NCBI RefSeq assembly: GCF_016792905.1
Contig: NZ_JAEULP010000037.1
Span: 1-64,000, forward strand
DNA from: Tabrizicola sp.
GTDB taxonomy: Bacteria; Pseudomonadota; Alphaproteobacteria; Rhodobacterales; Rhodobacteraceae
Length of the DNA: 64,000 nt
Direction of reading: 5' to 3'
The translations under genes were made by a program, and so were the position numbers. Below the pieces are notes generated by a model. That model was not told where the DNA came from and made no database searches. It worked only from the letters and a program-made list of their open reading frames with translations. This document shows, piece by piece, positions 46,619-55,289 of this stretch. The first letter of the stretch is position 1; every line of letters begins with the position of its first letter.

Positions 46619-47122
46619 ATGGATCAGAACTTCGAGACTGTCCCCTTTCACTATCTGCGCGCAGATCGTCGCCTGTTTGTGAACTCAGAGTATCTGCTTC
46701 AGCTTGATGACGTTGAAAACCCGGACACACAGCCCGGTCGTCACTGGTTTGTGGATGCCCTTGTATTCGAGCCTGGGCGAAACAGACTCTTCCTATGTGA
46801 GTTTAGCTTCTCTAAATCACTCGGTGGTTTGAAGAAGCGACTTGAAGCTTGGGCGGCGCATTGGGATGCCGTCAAGGCCGCTGTGGTCAGAGATAGTGCT
46901 TTGGATGCCGACGTGTCCCTGCGACCTTGGGCCTTCGTTCCGGAAGAGTGCATCCCAGCTTTGCTGAGGATTGCAGAGGCGTCCGGATTCGATGGAAGCA
47001 TCCCAGATCGGCCTCCAATCAAGATCACGAATTTAGAAATGACACTTCCTTGGAAATACCGGTTCTGGAAACGCACGGATGAGGCGAGAAAACCGGACTC
47101 AATTCCCGCGACGATGCGTTGA
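46619..47122 (+). CDS. Hypothetical cytosolic protein after rpoD
   Basis: A 167-residue protein starting MDQNFETVPFHYLRADRRLF, 13 bp after rpoD. It has HWFVDALVFEPGRNRLFLCE followed by FSFSKSLGGLKKRLEAW, a strand–strand–helix pattern with spaced acidic residues (D…E-x-S-x-S-K) faintly like PD-(D/E)XK nucleases, but the match is speculative. Codon use is less GC-rich than rpoD, suggesting a separate origin. No family recognised. Confidence 0.6.
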   Translation: MDQNFETVPFHYLRADRRLFVNSEYLLQLDDVENPDTQPGRHWFVDALVFEPGRNRLFLCEFSFSKSLGGLKKRLEAWAAHWDAVKAAVVRDSALDADVSLRPWAFVPEECIPALLRIAEASGFDGSIPDRPPIKITNLEMTLPWKYRFWKRTDEARKPDSIPATMR

Positions 47123-47168
47123 TTTCCCCGAGCAAGGCTCCCCCGCCAAAGGAGCGCTCTAGTGCACC

Positions 47169-47290
47169 CTACACCTCCACCCACTCCACCACCGTCCCCG
47201 GCAGCGCATCGCCTCCAGCCTGCAGCCCCTCCAAATGGAACGGGATCACCTCCACCAGCGCGGCCTTGATCACCAAACGATGGCCCGGCC
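47169..47290 (-). pseudogene. C-terminal fragment of an unknown gene
   Basis: The minus frame reads GHRLVIKAALVEVIPFHLEG then LQAGGDALPGTVVEWVEV and stops at 47169–47171. It has protein-like composition but no start: the frame enters from a REP-like element at 47296–47317. Likely the end of a gene cut away by rearrangement. The TAG stop again falls in a GTAG tetranucleotide. Confidence 0.3.
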
Positions 47291-47295
47291 AAGAT

Positions 47296-47317
47296 GTAGG
47301 TCGGGGTTCACCCCGAC
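47296..47317 (+). repeat. REP element (family a), solo copy
   Basis: GTAG followed by the perfect stem GTCGGGG / CCCCGAC with loop TTCA. The same 22 bp occur twice, inverted, inside the RAYT gene (54216–54237 and 54308–54329). This single copy lies in the gap between the rpoD-side genes and the ABM gene. Confidence 0.75.
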
Positions 47318-47390
47318 TCGCACACCAGCCCCCGACTCACCCCCATCCATGCTATCCTCCCGCCGCTTGCACCACCGGGGAGGGGATGCC

Positions 47391-47693
47391 ATGACCGTCA
47401 TGAACGTTGTGCACATGCGAGTGAAGCCGGGTATGGAAGAGGAATACGTCCGCCTGCACCAGGACCTCGACGTCACGTCCTGGTCGGGGGGCCGCAACTT
47501 CTGGCTGGTAAAGTCGGGCGAACGCAGCTTCATCGTCGTCGGCGAATGGGACGACATGGCGTCGATGGTGGCCGCCCGGCCGATGATGATCGCCAGCCTC
47601 GACAAGCTCCGGCCGATCCTCGAAGACCTCGGCGGCGGGCGCGGCGTGACCGAGCCCTGGTCGGGCGAGGTTGCCCTGCATCTCGGCCGGTAG
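47391..47693 (+). CDS. ABM/NIPSNAP-like dimeric alpha/beta-barrel protein
   Basis: A 100-residue protein with a ferredoxin-like fold pattern: VMNVVHMRVKPGMEEEYVRL, SGGRNFWLVKSGERSFIVVG, EWDDMASMVAARPMMIASLD. Similar to antibiotic-biosynthesis-monooxygenase/NIPSNAP-like proteins; enzymatic role unproven. SD GGGGAGGGG precedes the ATG at 47391. Confidence 0.65.
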   Translation: MTVMNVVHMRVKPGMEEEYVRLHQDLDVTSWSGGRNFWLVKSGERSFIVVGEWDDMASMVAARPMMIASLDKLRPILEDLGGGRGVTEPWSGEVALHLGR

Positions 47694-47785
47694 CATCAAC
47701 CGCAGCAAGGCCGGGCGCCCGTCCGGATGCCCGGCCTTGCGCCCCAGAGACGTCCGCCCCACACTGCCCGCAAACGGAGCCCCCC

Positions 47786-48256
47786 ATGCGCGCAGCCCTG
47801 ATCCTTGCCCTCCTCGCCGCCACCTCCGCCAGCGCCGCCTGTCAGGGCGACGAGGCCTTTTCCTGCAAGATCGGCCAGAAAACCCTCGAGGTCTGCTACT
47901 GGAAGGGCATGCTGACCTACAGCTACGGCCGCGACGGCAAGCCCGAACTGATCCTGACCGAGCCCCTTGAAACTGTCGCCTACACCCCCTGGCCCGGTAT
48001 CGGCCACGCGATCTGGGATACGGTCGCCTTCCGGAACGCGGGCGTGACCTACGAAGTCTGGACCAGCTTCGACAAGATGGACGAAAACGCCGTCCTCGAA
48101 GGCGGGGTCTATGTGATGGAGGGCGAGACAATGCTCGCCAGCCCCACTTGCGACCGGGGCAGCGTCGCGCATGGCCTCGACACGATCTCGTTCATGAAGG
48201 CCGGGATCGGCCAGTGCTGGGAGCCCGAAACGCAGAGCTGGGGCAACTGCAACTAG
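47786..48256 (+). CDS. Exported protein of unknown function
   Basis: A 156-residue protein with a Sec signal peptide (MRAALILALLAATSASA|ACQGD). The mature part has six Cys, starting CQGDEAFSCKIGQKTLEVCYW, so probably disulfide-bonded in the periplasm. No domain recognised. Its stop overlaps the convergent glycosyltransferase stop (48253–48256). Confidence 0.7.
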   Translation: MRAALILALLAATSASAACQGDEAFSCKIGQKTLEVCYWKGMLTYSYGRDGKPELILTEPLETVAYTPWPGIGHAIWDTVAFRNAGVTYEVWTSFDKMDENAVLEGGVYVMEGETMLASPTCDRGSVAHGLDTISFMKAGIGQCWEPETQSWGNCN

Positions 48257-49125
48257 CCCGCCTCGACGAAGGGCCAGACCGGATACTCCAGCCCCGCCGC
48301 CCGCAACAGCCCGCAAAGCCGCATCGCCTCGGCCCGCATCGGGGCGGACCGCCGGGCAAGGTCGGGGTTCAACACACCGCCCGCATCAAATTCGGCGAAG
48401 CGCGCGTCCAGCCGCGCCCGCTTCACCTCGGGATGCTGCGAATTCGCATGGCCCCGGGCCCGCTTCTCCGCGAATTCCTCCAGCGATTTCACCGCGTAAT
48501 GGTGCAGCGCCGCAACCGCCACGTCCGGCTCCACCACCGCTGTCAGCCCGTCGAACACGGCCTCCCGGCCCGAAGGCATGACATATCTTCCCTCGGCCAC
48601 CGTAACCCGGTGAATGCCGGTCCCCGCCAGGCAAGACCTTCGCCCGATCGCCTTGATCGTCCGGCTTTCGCGAGCCTCAGGCGGCAACGCATCGGTAAAC
48701 CGCTCCGTCACCGGCTGCGCGCGATAGACCGCCTGCCCGCCACTCCCGAACACGATCCAGTTGACGGCAATCGCCGAGACGTCCCGCTCGAACCGCGCAA
48801 GGAAGGCGCCGATGTCGGCATCATCATGCAGCAGCAGGAACTCGTCGGCATCGAAGAAGGCCAGCCAGTCGACGTCGGCATGTTTTCTTGCATGATCATA
48901 GGCCCGCCGCTGCGGCCGCGGGCCCATTTCGTGCGGCCAGTCCAGATGGACAAGCTCACCGGCCTCGTCCAGCGCCCGCAAGACCTCGGTGGTGCCGTCG
49001 GTGCTGGCATTGTCGTAGATCAGGAAGTCGGTGAACCCCAGCGCCTTGTAATGCGCCAGCCATTCCACCACCCCCCGGATTTCGTTCCGGACGATGCCGC
49101 ACAGCGCAATGCGTTCCCCTGCCAT
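48253..49125 (-). CDS. Family 2-type glycosyltransferase (Glyco_tranf_2_4)
   Basis: A 290-residue protein opening ERIALCGIVRNEIRGVVEWL, with FLIYDNASTDGTTEVL and the nucleotide-sugar metal motif FFDADEFLLL. The domain matches the Glyco_tranf_2_4 group. Start taken at MAGERIAL (49123–49125); a GTG at 49155 is possible, neither has a clear SD. Acceptor and sugar unknown. Confidence 0.8.
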   Translation of the reverse strand: MAGERIALCGIVRNEIRGVVEWLAHYKALGFTDFLIYDNASTDGTTEVLRALDEAGELVHLDWPHEMGPRPQRRAYDHARKHADVDWLAFFDADEFLLLHDDADIGAFLARFERDVSAIAVNWIVFGSGGQAVYRAQPVTERFTDALPPEARESRTIKAIGRRSCLAGTGIHRVTVAEGRYVMPSGREAVFDGLTAVVEPDVAVAALHHYAVKSLEEFAEKRARGHANSQHPEVKRARLDARFAEFDAGGVLNPDLARRSAPMRAEAMRLCGLLRAAGLEYPVWPFVEAG

Positions 49126-49172
49126 GGGCAGGGTTCTATCCGGCCAATCCGGCACCGATCAAGCTGCAACGG

Positions 49173-50072
49173 TCAGGCGAGGTTCGCCCTGAAGAAGTCC
49201 AGCGTCCGACCCCAGGCCAGCTCCGCCGCCGCAGCGTCATAGCGGGGCGTCGTGTCGTTGTGGAAGCCGTGGTTCACGCCGGGATAGATGAAGGCCTCGT
49301 ACCTGATCCCCGCCGCCTTCAGGGCCGCCTCGTACTCCGGCCAGCCCGCGTTGATCCGCTCGTCCAGTTCCGCATAGTGGATCAGCAGCGGGCATTTGAT
49401 CTTCGCCACATCCGCCGCCGCCGGTTGCCGCCCGTAGAACGGCACCGCGCCCGAAAGCTCCGGGTAGGCCACCGCGCAGGCATTGGCGACACCGCCGCCA
49501 TAGCAGAACCCCGTCACCCCGACCTTCCCGGTCGATCCCTCATGCGCCAGCAGCCATTCCACCCCGGCGAAGAAATCGTTCATCAGCTTCGCCGGATCGA
49601 CCGTCGCCTGCAACTCCCGCCCCTTCTCGTCGTCGCCCGGATAGCCGCCGACCGAGGTCAGCCCGTCCGGCGCCAGCGCCAGAAACCCGGCCTGCCCGAG
49701 CCTGCGCGCCACGTCCTCGATGTAGGGGTTCAAGCCCCGGTTCTCATGCACAACCAGCACGGCGGGCAGCTTGCCCTCGGGCCCCGCAGGCCGCACCAGA
49801 TAGCCGTTCACCGTGCCATGCCCGTTCGGCGAGGGGTAAGTGACCCGCTCGGCCACGATCCCCGCATCATCGACCGCCACCTGTTGGGCCAGGGCATAAT
49901 TCGGCGACAGCATGTTCAAGAGCATCGCCGCCGTGACACCCCCCACGGCCCATTTCCCGGCTCGGTCCAGAAACTCGCGCTTCGAAATCTTCCCGTGCGC
50001 GTAGAAATCGTACAGTTCCAGCAGTTCCTGATCGAAGTCCTTCGCCGTCATCCGTTCCATCGGTCGGTTCAT
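49173..50072 (-). CDS. Dienelactone-hydrolase-family protein
   Basis: A 299-residue alpha/beta hydrolase. E110 (VVHENRGLN), nucleophile C190 in [12 protein letters not shown], Asp in [11 protein letters not shown] and His in [13 protein letters not shown] give the DLH catalytic set. Residues 38–63 ([20 protein letters not shown]…ALA) form a hydrophobic signal-anchor-like segment inside an N-terminal extension, so it may be exported. SD CAGGAGG at good spacing. Substrate unknown. Confidence 0.85.
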   Translation of the reverse strand: MNRPMERMTAKDFDQELLELYDFYAHGKISKREFLDRAGKWAVGGVTAAMLLNMLSPNYALAQQVAVDDAGIVAERVTYPSPNGHGTVNGYLVRPAGPEGKLPAVLVVHENRGLNPYIEDVARRLGQAGFLALAPDGLTSVGGYPGDDEKGRELQATVDPAKLMNDFFAGVEWLLAHEGSTGKVGVTGFCYGGGVANACAVAYPELSGAVPFYGRQPAAADVAKIKCPLLIHYAELDERINAGWPEYEAALKAAGIRYEAFIYPGVNHGFHNDTTPRYDAAAAELAWGRTLDFFRANLA

Positions 50073-50294
50073 CGGTGCCTCCTGTCGGTGGGAAAGCCCA
50101 AAGGTAGCCCGGACGGCACCCGGGTCCTGCACACGAAGGCGTGAGTCCCCGCCGCCACAGTCCCGCCCCCATATCCGGTGGGCCGAATATTGCCCTTCCC
50201 GAAATCATCGGCCTGCCCCTATAGTCAGTGGCAAGGAACCGGGGGAACACCCGGCCTTGAGGCAGGAAGACCAACAACAGCAAGGAGGGGGCCG

Positions 50295-50762
50295 ATGCGC
50301 TGCCCATTCTGCGGCAACATCGACACGCAGGTGAAGGATTCCAGACCGGCCGAGGATCACGTCTCGATCCGCCGCCGCCGGTTCTGTCCGGCCTGCGGTG
50401 GCCGCTTCACCACTTACGAACGTGTCCAGCTGCGCGATCTCGTCGTCATCAAGTCCTCCGGCAAGCGCGAGGACTTCGACCGCTCGAAACTGGAACGCTC
50501 GATCCGCATCGCGATGCAGAAGCGCCCGATCGACCCGGAACGCATCGACCAGATGATCAGCGGCATCGTCCGGCGGCTGGAGTCCCTGGGCGACACCGAC
50601 ATTTCGTCGAAGGTGATCGGCGAGATCGTGATGGAAAGCCTCGCCCGGATCGACACCGTCGCCTATGTCCGCTTCGCCAGCGTCTACAAGAACTTCCAGA
50701 CGGCGGACGATTTCGACGGCTTCGTCTCCGAGCTTCGGCCCGGAGCCGCCGGGGAAGAGTGA
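50295..50762 (+). CDS. nrdR: Transcriptional repressor NrdR
   Basis: A 155-residue regulator with an N-terminal zinc ribbon (C3, C6, C31, C34: MRCPFCG … [17 protein letters not shown]) and a C-terminal ATP-cone ([21 protein letters not shown], seen in part). It represses ribonucleotide-reductase genes when dATP is high. SD AAGGAGGGG. Followed by ribD with a GTGA overlap, the conserved nrdR–rib order. Confidence 0.95.
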   Translation: MRCPFCGNIDTQVKDSRPAEDHVSIRRRRFCPACGGRFTTYERVQLRDLVVIKSSGKREDFDRSKLERSIRIAMQKRPIDPERIDQMISGIVRRLESLGDTDISSKVIGEIVMESLARIDTVAYVRFASVYKNFQTADDFDGFVSELRPGAAGEE

Positions 50763-51856
50763 TCCCCCGGCCGGAAGACGCTCCCCACATGGCCCATGCC
50801 CTGCGCCTTGCCGCGCGGGGCCTGGGCAATGTCTGGCCCAACCCTGCCGTCGGCTGCGTTCTCGTCAAGGACGGCCTGATCGTCGGCCGCGGCTGGACCC
50901 AACCCGGCGGACGCCCCCACGCCGAGGTGCGCGCGCTGGAACAGGCCGGTGACGCGGCGCAGGGCGCCACCGCCTATGTCACGCTGGAGCCTTGCGCCCA
51001 CCACGGCCACACCCCGCCCTGCGCCGAAGCCCTGATCGCCGCCAAAGTCGCCCGCGTGGTGTCCGCCCTCACCGACCCCGACCCCCGCGTTTCAGGCAAG
51101 GGCCACGTCCTGCTCCGCGCCGCCGGGATCGCCGTCACCGAAGGCGTCCTCACCGCCGAGGCCACGCGCCTCAACGCCGGTTTCCTGAAGCGCGTCACGC
51201 AAGGCCTGCCCTTCGTCACCCTGAAACTCGCCGCATCGCTCGACGGCCGCACCGCCACCGCCACCGGCGAATCCCGCTGGATCACGGGACCGGAAGCCCG
51301 CCGCAAGGTCCACGCCCTCCGCCTCTCCCACGACGCCGTCATGGTCGGCTCGGGCACCGCCCTCGCCGACGACCCCGACCTCACCGTCCGCGACCTCGGC
51401 GCCACCCGCCAACCCGTCCGCATCCTCCTCGACCGGATGCTCAAGCACTCGCCCGAAAGCCGCCTCGGCCGCACCGCCAGCGATCACCCCGTCTGGCTCC
51501 TGCACGGTCCCAACGCATCGGAAGCCGCCCGCAAGGCATGGGCCACCACCGGCGCCACCCTGATCGAGACGCCCGAAACCCAAGGCCGCCTCGACTTGAA
51601 GACCGCCCTGCAAACCCTCGCCGTCAAGGGCCTCACCCGCATCCTCAGCGAAGGCGGCGCCACGCTCGCCGCCGCGCTGATCAAGGCGCGCCTCGTCGAC
51701 GACCTCGCCCTCTTCACCGGCGGCCTCCTGATCGGAGCCGAAGGCCACCCCGCCCTCGGTCCCCTCGCCCTCGCCGCCCTCGCCGACGCCCCCCGCCCAA
51801 GCCTCAGGGAAACCCAGACCCTCGGCCCCGACACCTTCAGCCTCTGGTCCCTCTGA
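50759..51856 (+). CDS. ribD: Bifunctional diaminohydroxyphosphoribosylaminopyrimidine deaminase / reductase RibD
   Basis: A 365-residue two-domain enzyme of riboflavin synthesis. The deaminase domain has the zinc motif H54-A-E and P-C79-…-C88 ([12 protein letters not shown]); the reductase domain starts [18 protein letters not shown] with the [10 protein letters not shown] and [15 protein letters not shown] motifs. The start is GTG at 50759, overlapping the nrdR stop; starting at the ATG 30 bp later would cut the first helix. Confidence 0.9.
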   Translation: MIPRPEDAPHMAHALRLAARGLGNVWPNPAVGCVLVKDGLIVGRGWTQPGGRPHAEVRALEQAGDAAQGATAYVTLEPCAHHGHTPPCAEALIAAKVARVVSALTDPDPRVSGKGHVLLRAAGIAVTEGVLTAEATRLNAGFLKRVTQGLPFVTLKLAASLDGRTATATGESRWITGPEARRKVHALRLSHDAVMVGSGTALADDPDLTVRDLGATRQPVRILLDRMLKHSPESRLGRTASDHPVWLLHGPNASEAARKAWATTGATLIETPETQGRLDLKTALQTLAVKGLTRILSEGGATLAAALIKARLVDDLALFTGGLLIGAEGHPALGPLALAALADAPRPSLRETQTLGPDTFSLWSL

Positions 51857-51901
51857 CCCGCCAGCCTTTCATACTGGCGCAAATATCCCCGCCGGAGGCG
51901 C

Positions 51902-52330
51902 CTACCAGCTCCCCGACGACGCCATGCTCGCCCAGGGCTCCGCCGGAGCCTTCGCCGCCCCGCGCTGCAACAGCTCCACCGACACATTGTCGGGCGACCG
52001 GACAAAGGCCATCCGCCCATCCCGCGGCGGCCGGTTGATCAGCACCCCGTTCTTCGCCAGATGCGCGCAGGTCGCGTAGATATCGTCCACCTCATAGGCC
52101 AGATGCCCGAAATGCCGGCTGTCCGACGGCAGCCCCGTATCCCCGTCCCAGTTGTAGGTCAGCTCCACCGGGCAGTCCTCCTGCCCCGGCGGCGCCATGA
52201 ACACCAGCGTGAAGCGGCCCCCCTCGTTGTCATAGCGCCGCGTCTCTTTCAGGCCCAACAGCCGATAGAACGCCATCGACTTCTCCAGATCCTTCACGCG
52301 CACCATCGTGTGCAGATACCTGATCGCCAT
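51902..52330 (-). CDS. Glyoxalase/VOC-family protein (lactoylglutathione-lyase-like)
   Basis: A 142-residue VOC protein: [36 protein letters not shown] and [11 protein letters not shown] with metal-ligand His/Glu positions of GloA. It probably converts the methylglyoxal–glutathione hemithioacetal to lactoylglutathione. ATG at 52328–52330 has SD GGAGGG; an in-frame ATG four codons upstream is less well placed. Tail-to-tail with ribD. Confidence 0.85.
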   Translation of the reverse strand: MAIRYLHTMVRVKDLEKSMAFYRLLGLKETRRYDNEGGRFTLVFMAPPGQEDCPVELTYNWDGDTGLPSDSRHFGHLAYEVDDIYATCAHLAKNGVLINRPPRDGRMAFVRSPDNVSVELLQRGAAKAPAEPWASMASSGSW

Positions 52331-52419
52331 TCCACCCTCCATTCATTCATCTAGCGGTATCACACCGATCAACCGCAAGCTATAGTCAGCCCCGACTCGA
52401 ACCAACGGAGGCCCCGACC

Positions 52420-53325
52420 ATGCCGCTGACCCCCGAACAGACCGCCGAAATCGAGGCCGCAAGGGCCACCCCCCGCCCCACCCTCCGCGCCGTCTCCGAG
52501 GGGATGGAGGCCCATCTCTACCGCGCCCATCCCGTCCTTGACCACGGCTTCATCCGCGTCATCGACTACATGGGCGACGACAGCGCCATCGTCCAGGCCG
52601 CCCGCGTCAGCTATGGGGCCGGCACCAAGCACGTCCAGAACGACGAGGGCCTGATCCGCTACCTGATGCGCCACTGGCACTCCACCCCGTTCGAGATGTG
52701 CGAGGTCAAGCTGCACGTCAAGCTGCCGGTCTTCGTCGCCCGCCAGTGGATCCGCCACCGCACCGCCAACGTCAACGAATACTCCGCCCGCTACTCGATC
52801 CTCGACCGCGAGTTCTACATCCCCGCCCCCGAACAACTCGCCGCGCAAAGCACCGTCAACAACCAGGGCCGGGGCGAGGTCCTGACCGGCGAAGAAGCCG
52901 CCCGCGTCCTCGACCTCCTGAAATCCGACGCCAACCGCGCCTATGACCACTACGAGGCGATGCTGAGCCAGGACGGCCAGCAGGGCCTCGCCCGCGAGCT
53001 GGCGCGGATGAATCTCCCCGCCAACATCTACACGCAATGGTACTGGAAGGTGGACCTGCACAACCTCTTCCACTTCCTCCGCCTGAGGGCCGACGAACAC
53101 GCCCAATACGAAATCCGCGTCTACGCCGAGGCGATTGCGGCCACCGTGCGCGACTGGGTCCCGCTGGCCTACGCGGCGTTCGAGGACTACCGGATGGGCG
53201 GCGTGACGCTCTCGGCGAAGGCGATTGCGGTGTTGAAACGGCGGCTCGCGGGGGAGGTTGTGACGCAGGAGGCGTCGGGGATGAGCAAGGGCGAGTGGCG
53301 GGAGTTTGAGGGGGTCTGGGGGTAA
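52420..53325 (+). CDS. thyX: Flavin-dependent thymidylate synthase ThyX
   Basis: A 301-residue ThyX. The diagnostic motif is [14 protein letters not shown] at 112–125; the usual Ser at the sixth position is Asn, a variant seen in this group. It makes dTMP from dUMP with FAD and methylene-tetrahydrofolate. The C-terminal half ([25 protein letters not shown], seen in part) matches the dUMP-binding region. No thyA is visible in the window. Confidence 0.95.
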   Translation: MPLTPEQTAEIEAARATPRPTLRAVSEGMEAHLYRAHPVLDHGFIRVIDYMGDDSAIVQAARVSYGAGTKHVQNDEGLIRYLMRHWHSTPFEMCEVKLHVKLPVFVARQWIRHRTANVNEYSARYSILDREFYIPAPEQLAAQSTVNNQGRGEVLTGEEAARVLDLLKSDANRAYDHYEAMLSQDGQQGLARELARMNLPANIYTQWYWKVDLHNLFHFLRLRADEHAQYEIRVYAEAIAATVRDWVPLAYAAFEDYRMGGVTLSAKAIAVLKRRLAGEVVTQEASGMSKGEWREFEGVWG

Positions 53326-53541
53326 TTCTTCTGTCGTGCTTTCAATACCATAAATCGTTAGCTCGTCGCTTCAGTCGCATTGACGGCGTCGGGATTCATC
53401 TTCAGGTTGCCACGTTTGCGTCAAATTCAGCTGATTGCCAAAACGTGAATAGTTCACCGTTTAGTGATACACTGGTCGAGTTCGAGAATTGATTCGAACC
53501 TGCACTTACCGAGTGAACCTCTGGATAAACGGAGAACTGGG

Positions 53542-53922
53542 ATGACCTATTCGCCTAAATCTTTCCTACTGCCTGCACTTCTGTTTGCTTCAGTTAATGT
53601 GGCCTCAGTCAGCGCTGCCCACTCGCAAGAGTTCATGTCCCAAGAGGAGCTTCTTGCCGCAATCCCCGGTCACACCATTCGCGCAAAATCGAATGACGGT
53701 ACCTCCTGGTACCAAGTTTACAGCACCGGAAAAAAGAAAGGCACCATCGAAGGTATGTTCGGCGACCAACCGATTAAGTCGAAATGGTCGGTCAAAGGTG
53801 ACAAGTGGTGTGAAGACTGGGGCGATGGCAAGGCCTGCTGGGACGTGGAACGCGTAGACGCAAATTCGCTTCGCATCTACGAGAACGGCAAACCCAGAAA
53901 AAACCTCTGGAAGCTGGAATAA
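53542..53922 (+). CDS. Small exported protein, DUF995-like
   Basis: A 126-residue protein with a signal peptide (SFLLPALLFASVNVASVSA|AHSQE). The mature part has TIRAKSNDGTSWYQVYSTGK, IKSKWSVKGDKWCEDWGDGK and ACWDVERVD, a beta-rich pattern with a Cys pair resembling DUF995-type periplasmic proteins. SD CGGAGAACTGG. Base composition is clearly less GC-rich than its neighbours, suggesting recent acquisition. The match is by eye only. Confidence 0.55.
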   Translation: MTYSPKSFLLPALLFASVNVASVSAAHSQEFMSQEELLAAIPGHTIRAKSNDGTSWYQVYSTGKKKGTIEGMFGDQPIKSKWSVKGDKWCEDWGDGKACWDVERVDANSLRIYENGKPRKNLWKLE

Positions 53923-53942
53923 CTTCGCGGCAAAGGGCGCCC

Positions 53943-54034
53943 GTAGGGTGTGCATTCATGCGCACTACGATCTCACGACCGGCCAAACCCCGCCCGGCTG
54001 CCATCGTCTTGGTGCGCATGAATGCACACCCTAC
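53943..54034. repeat. REPIN (inverted REP pair), family b, at the 3' end of the RAYT gene
   Basis: Two inverted REPs face outward with their GTAG feet: plus copy 53943–53965 (hairpin GTGTGCAT-TC-ATGCGCAC) and minus copy 54012–54034 (same sequence). The minus copy's GTAG supplies the TAG stop of the RAYT gene. Two inverted REPs about 50 bp apart form a REPIN, the unit that RAYTs are thought to mobilise. Confidence 0.75.
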
Positions 54035-54594
54035 AATATGCCCGGATCACCATCCGCGTCGCGGTGCCACGACGAAAACGGCCACTCCCCCGGATGCCCG
54101 ACCAACCCGTGCTTCACCGGATTGATCCAGCAATACCGCACATGCGCCGCGAAATCCTCGTCCCCCCGGATGTGATGCTCCCAGAACCGCTTTTGCCAGA
54201 TGGGCGCTTCGCCGCGTAGGTCGGGGTTCACCCCGACTCTTTCTTCATACGCCCCACCCCGGCGCACACGGCCGCCGTTCGCACCATATCCGTTCTTCGG
54301 GGAAAGAGTCGGGGTGAACCCCGACCTACGAACGTCCCTTGTGAACTGCGCCTTGATCGACGCCATCCTTGTCGCATAATCCGCGTCCCCCTCCGGCAAT
54401 GACAAGACGCAGTGCATGTGGTCCGGCAACACCACCCAGGCATCAATCCCGAACGGTCGCTTCGCGCGGGTCACCGCCACCGCCTGCCGCAACACATCGA
54501 CATGTCGGACCAGCGTATCCGCCCCCCGGTCCACCAGATTGACCGTGAAGAAAACGCAAGCGCCGGGAACCCTGGGACGGATGTATCGCGACAT
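54031..54594 (-). CDS. REP-associated tyrosine transposase (RAYT, Y1/HUH superfamily) with an internal REPIN
   Basis: A 187-residue Y1-type protein: HUH motif LPDHMHCVL (H59, H61), helix with IKAQFTR, WQKRFWEHHIR, and catalytic Tyr region HVRYCWINPVKHGL (Y154). RAYTs nick single-stranded REP DNA. Residues ~90–127 (RSGFTPTLSPKNGYGANGGR … ERVGVNPDLR) do not belong to the family and are encoded by an in-frame inverted REP pair (54216–54329). Joining the flanks gives FTRDVR-GEAPIWQKRFWEHH, a normal RAYT. The stop is the REP foot GTAG. Confidence 0.82.
   Translation of the reverse strand: MSRYIRPRVPGACVFFTVNLVDRGADTLVRHVDVLRQAVAVTRAKRPFGIDAWVVLPDHMHCVLSLPEGDADYATRMASIKAQFTRDVRRSGFTPTLSPKNGYGANGGRVRRGGAYEERVGVNPDLRGEAPIWQKRFWEHHIRGDEDFAAHVRYCWINPVKHGLVGHPGEWPFSSWHRDADGDPGIL
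54216..54329. repeat. REPIN, family a, inserted in frame within the RAYT gene
   Basis: Inverted copies at 54216–54237 and 54308–54329: GTAG, stem GTCGGGG/CCCCGAC, loop TTCA; the shared arm extends to CTCTTTC. Feet face outward. The 114-bp unit is exactly 38 codons, so it preserves the RAYT frame. A third copy lies at 47296–47317. Confidence 0.8.
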
Positions 54595-54722
54595 GGCGGC
54601 AGTCTGCCCGGGCGCGGTTAACCCGGTGTTACTACGCGCCCCTTTGCGGCCCCCGCGCCATTATGTTACCACCCGGTTAACGCCCACGGGCAACCACGGG
54701 AAATCAAACGACTATCTCAATC

Positions 54723-54737
54723 TGTCCACCGTGGACA
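54723..54737. repeat. Palindrome TGTCCAC-C-GTGGACA, copy 3 of 3
   Basis: Perfect 7+1+7 inverted repeat 17 bp before the ATG of the ArsC/Spx-like gene at 54755, a position suited to a regulatory site. Related copies are at 5115–5127 and 8208–8222. Confidence 0.5.
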
Positions 54738-54754
54738 CAAGGACCGGAACCCCC

Positions 54755-55081
54755 ATGATCCTCTACGGCATCCCGACCTGCGACACCTGCAAGAAGGCCC
54801 TCAAGTCCCTGGAACGCGCCGGCAAGGACGTCACCTTCCGCGACATCCGGGCGAACCCGCTCAGCCAGCCGGAAGTCGACCGCATCGTCCAGGAATTCGG
54901 CTCGAAGGCGGTGAACCAGCAGTCCACCACCTACCGCAGCTTCAACGATTTCCTGAAAGCCTCCGACCCCGAGGCGCAGATCATGGCACAGCCGACCGTG
55001 ATGAAACGGCCGGTCATCCAGGACGGGGATCTCTGGTATCTGGGGTGGGACAGCGCGACCGAAGCCGCGCTGACCGACTAG
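54755..55081 (+). CDS. ArsC/Spx-family protein (YffB-like)
   Basis: A 108-residue thioredoxin-fold protein: YGIPTCDTCKKALKSLE with C9-xx-C12, ANPLSQPEVDRIVQEFG and PTVMKRPVIQDGD. YffB-like members resemble arsenate reductase but usually act as glutathione-dependent thiol proteins. Start at the ATG at 54755 (ILYGIPTC); an earlier start adds unrelated sequence. Confidence 0.8.
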   Translation: MILYGIPTCDTCKKALKSLERAGKDVTFRDIRANPLSQPEVDRIVQEFGSKAVNQQSTTYRSFNDFLKASDPEAQIMAQPTVMKRPVIQDGDLWYLGWDSATEAALTD

Positions 55082-55082
55082 A

Positions 55083-55289
55083 TCAAAGCAGCCGCAGGTC
55101 GCCGGCCGACTGCTTGCCGTCGCGGCCCGACTGCAGCTCGTAGCCGATCTTCTGGTTGTCGCTCAGGCCCTTCAGCCCGGCCCGTTCCACCGCCGAGATG
55201 TGGACGAACACGTCCTTGCCGCCATCATCCGGCGCGATGAACCCGTAGCCCTTGGTCGAATTGAACCATTTCACGGTGCCTGTCGGCAT
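55083..55289 (-). CDS. Cold-shock protein (CspA family)
   Basis: A 68-residue CSD: TGTVKWFNSTKGYGFIAPDD (RNP1 KGYGFI), DVFVHISAVERAG (RNP2) complete. RNA chaperone. SD GAGAGGAGAA upstream; a long 5' region follows to thrS. Confidence 0.93.
   Translation of the reverse strand: MPTGTVKWFNSTKGYGFIAPDDGGKDVFVHISAVERAGLKGLSDNQKIGYELQSGRDGKQSAGDLRLL

Noticed and set aside
47391-47693. Start of the ABM-like gene further upstream
   Set aside because: The upstream in-frame extension crosses the REP; the ATG at 47391 has a strong SD.
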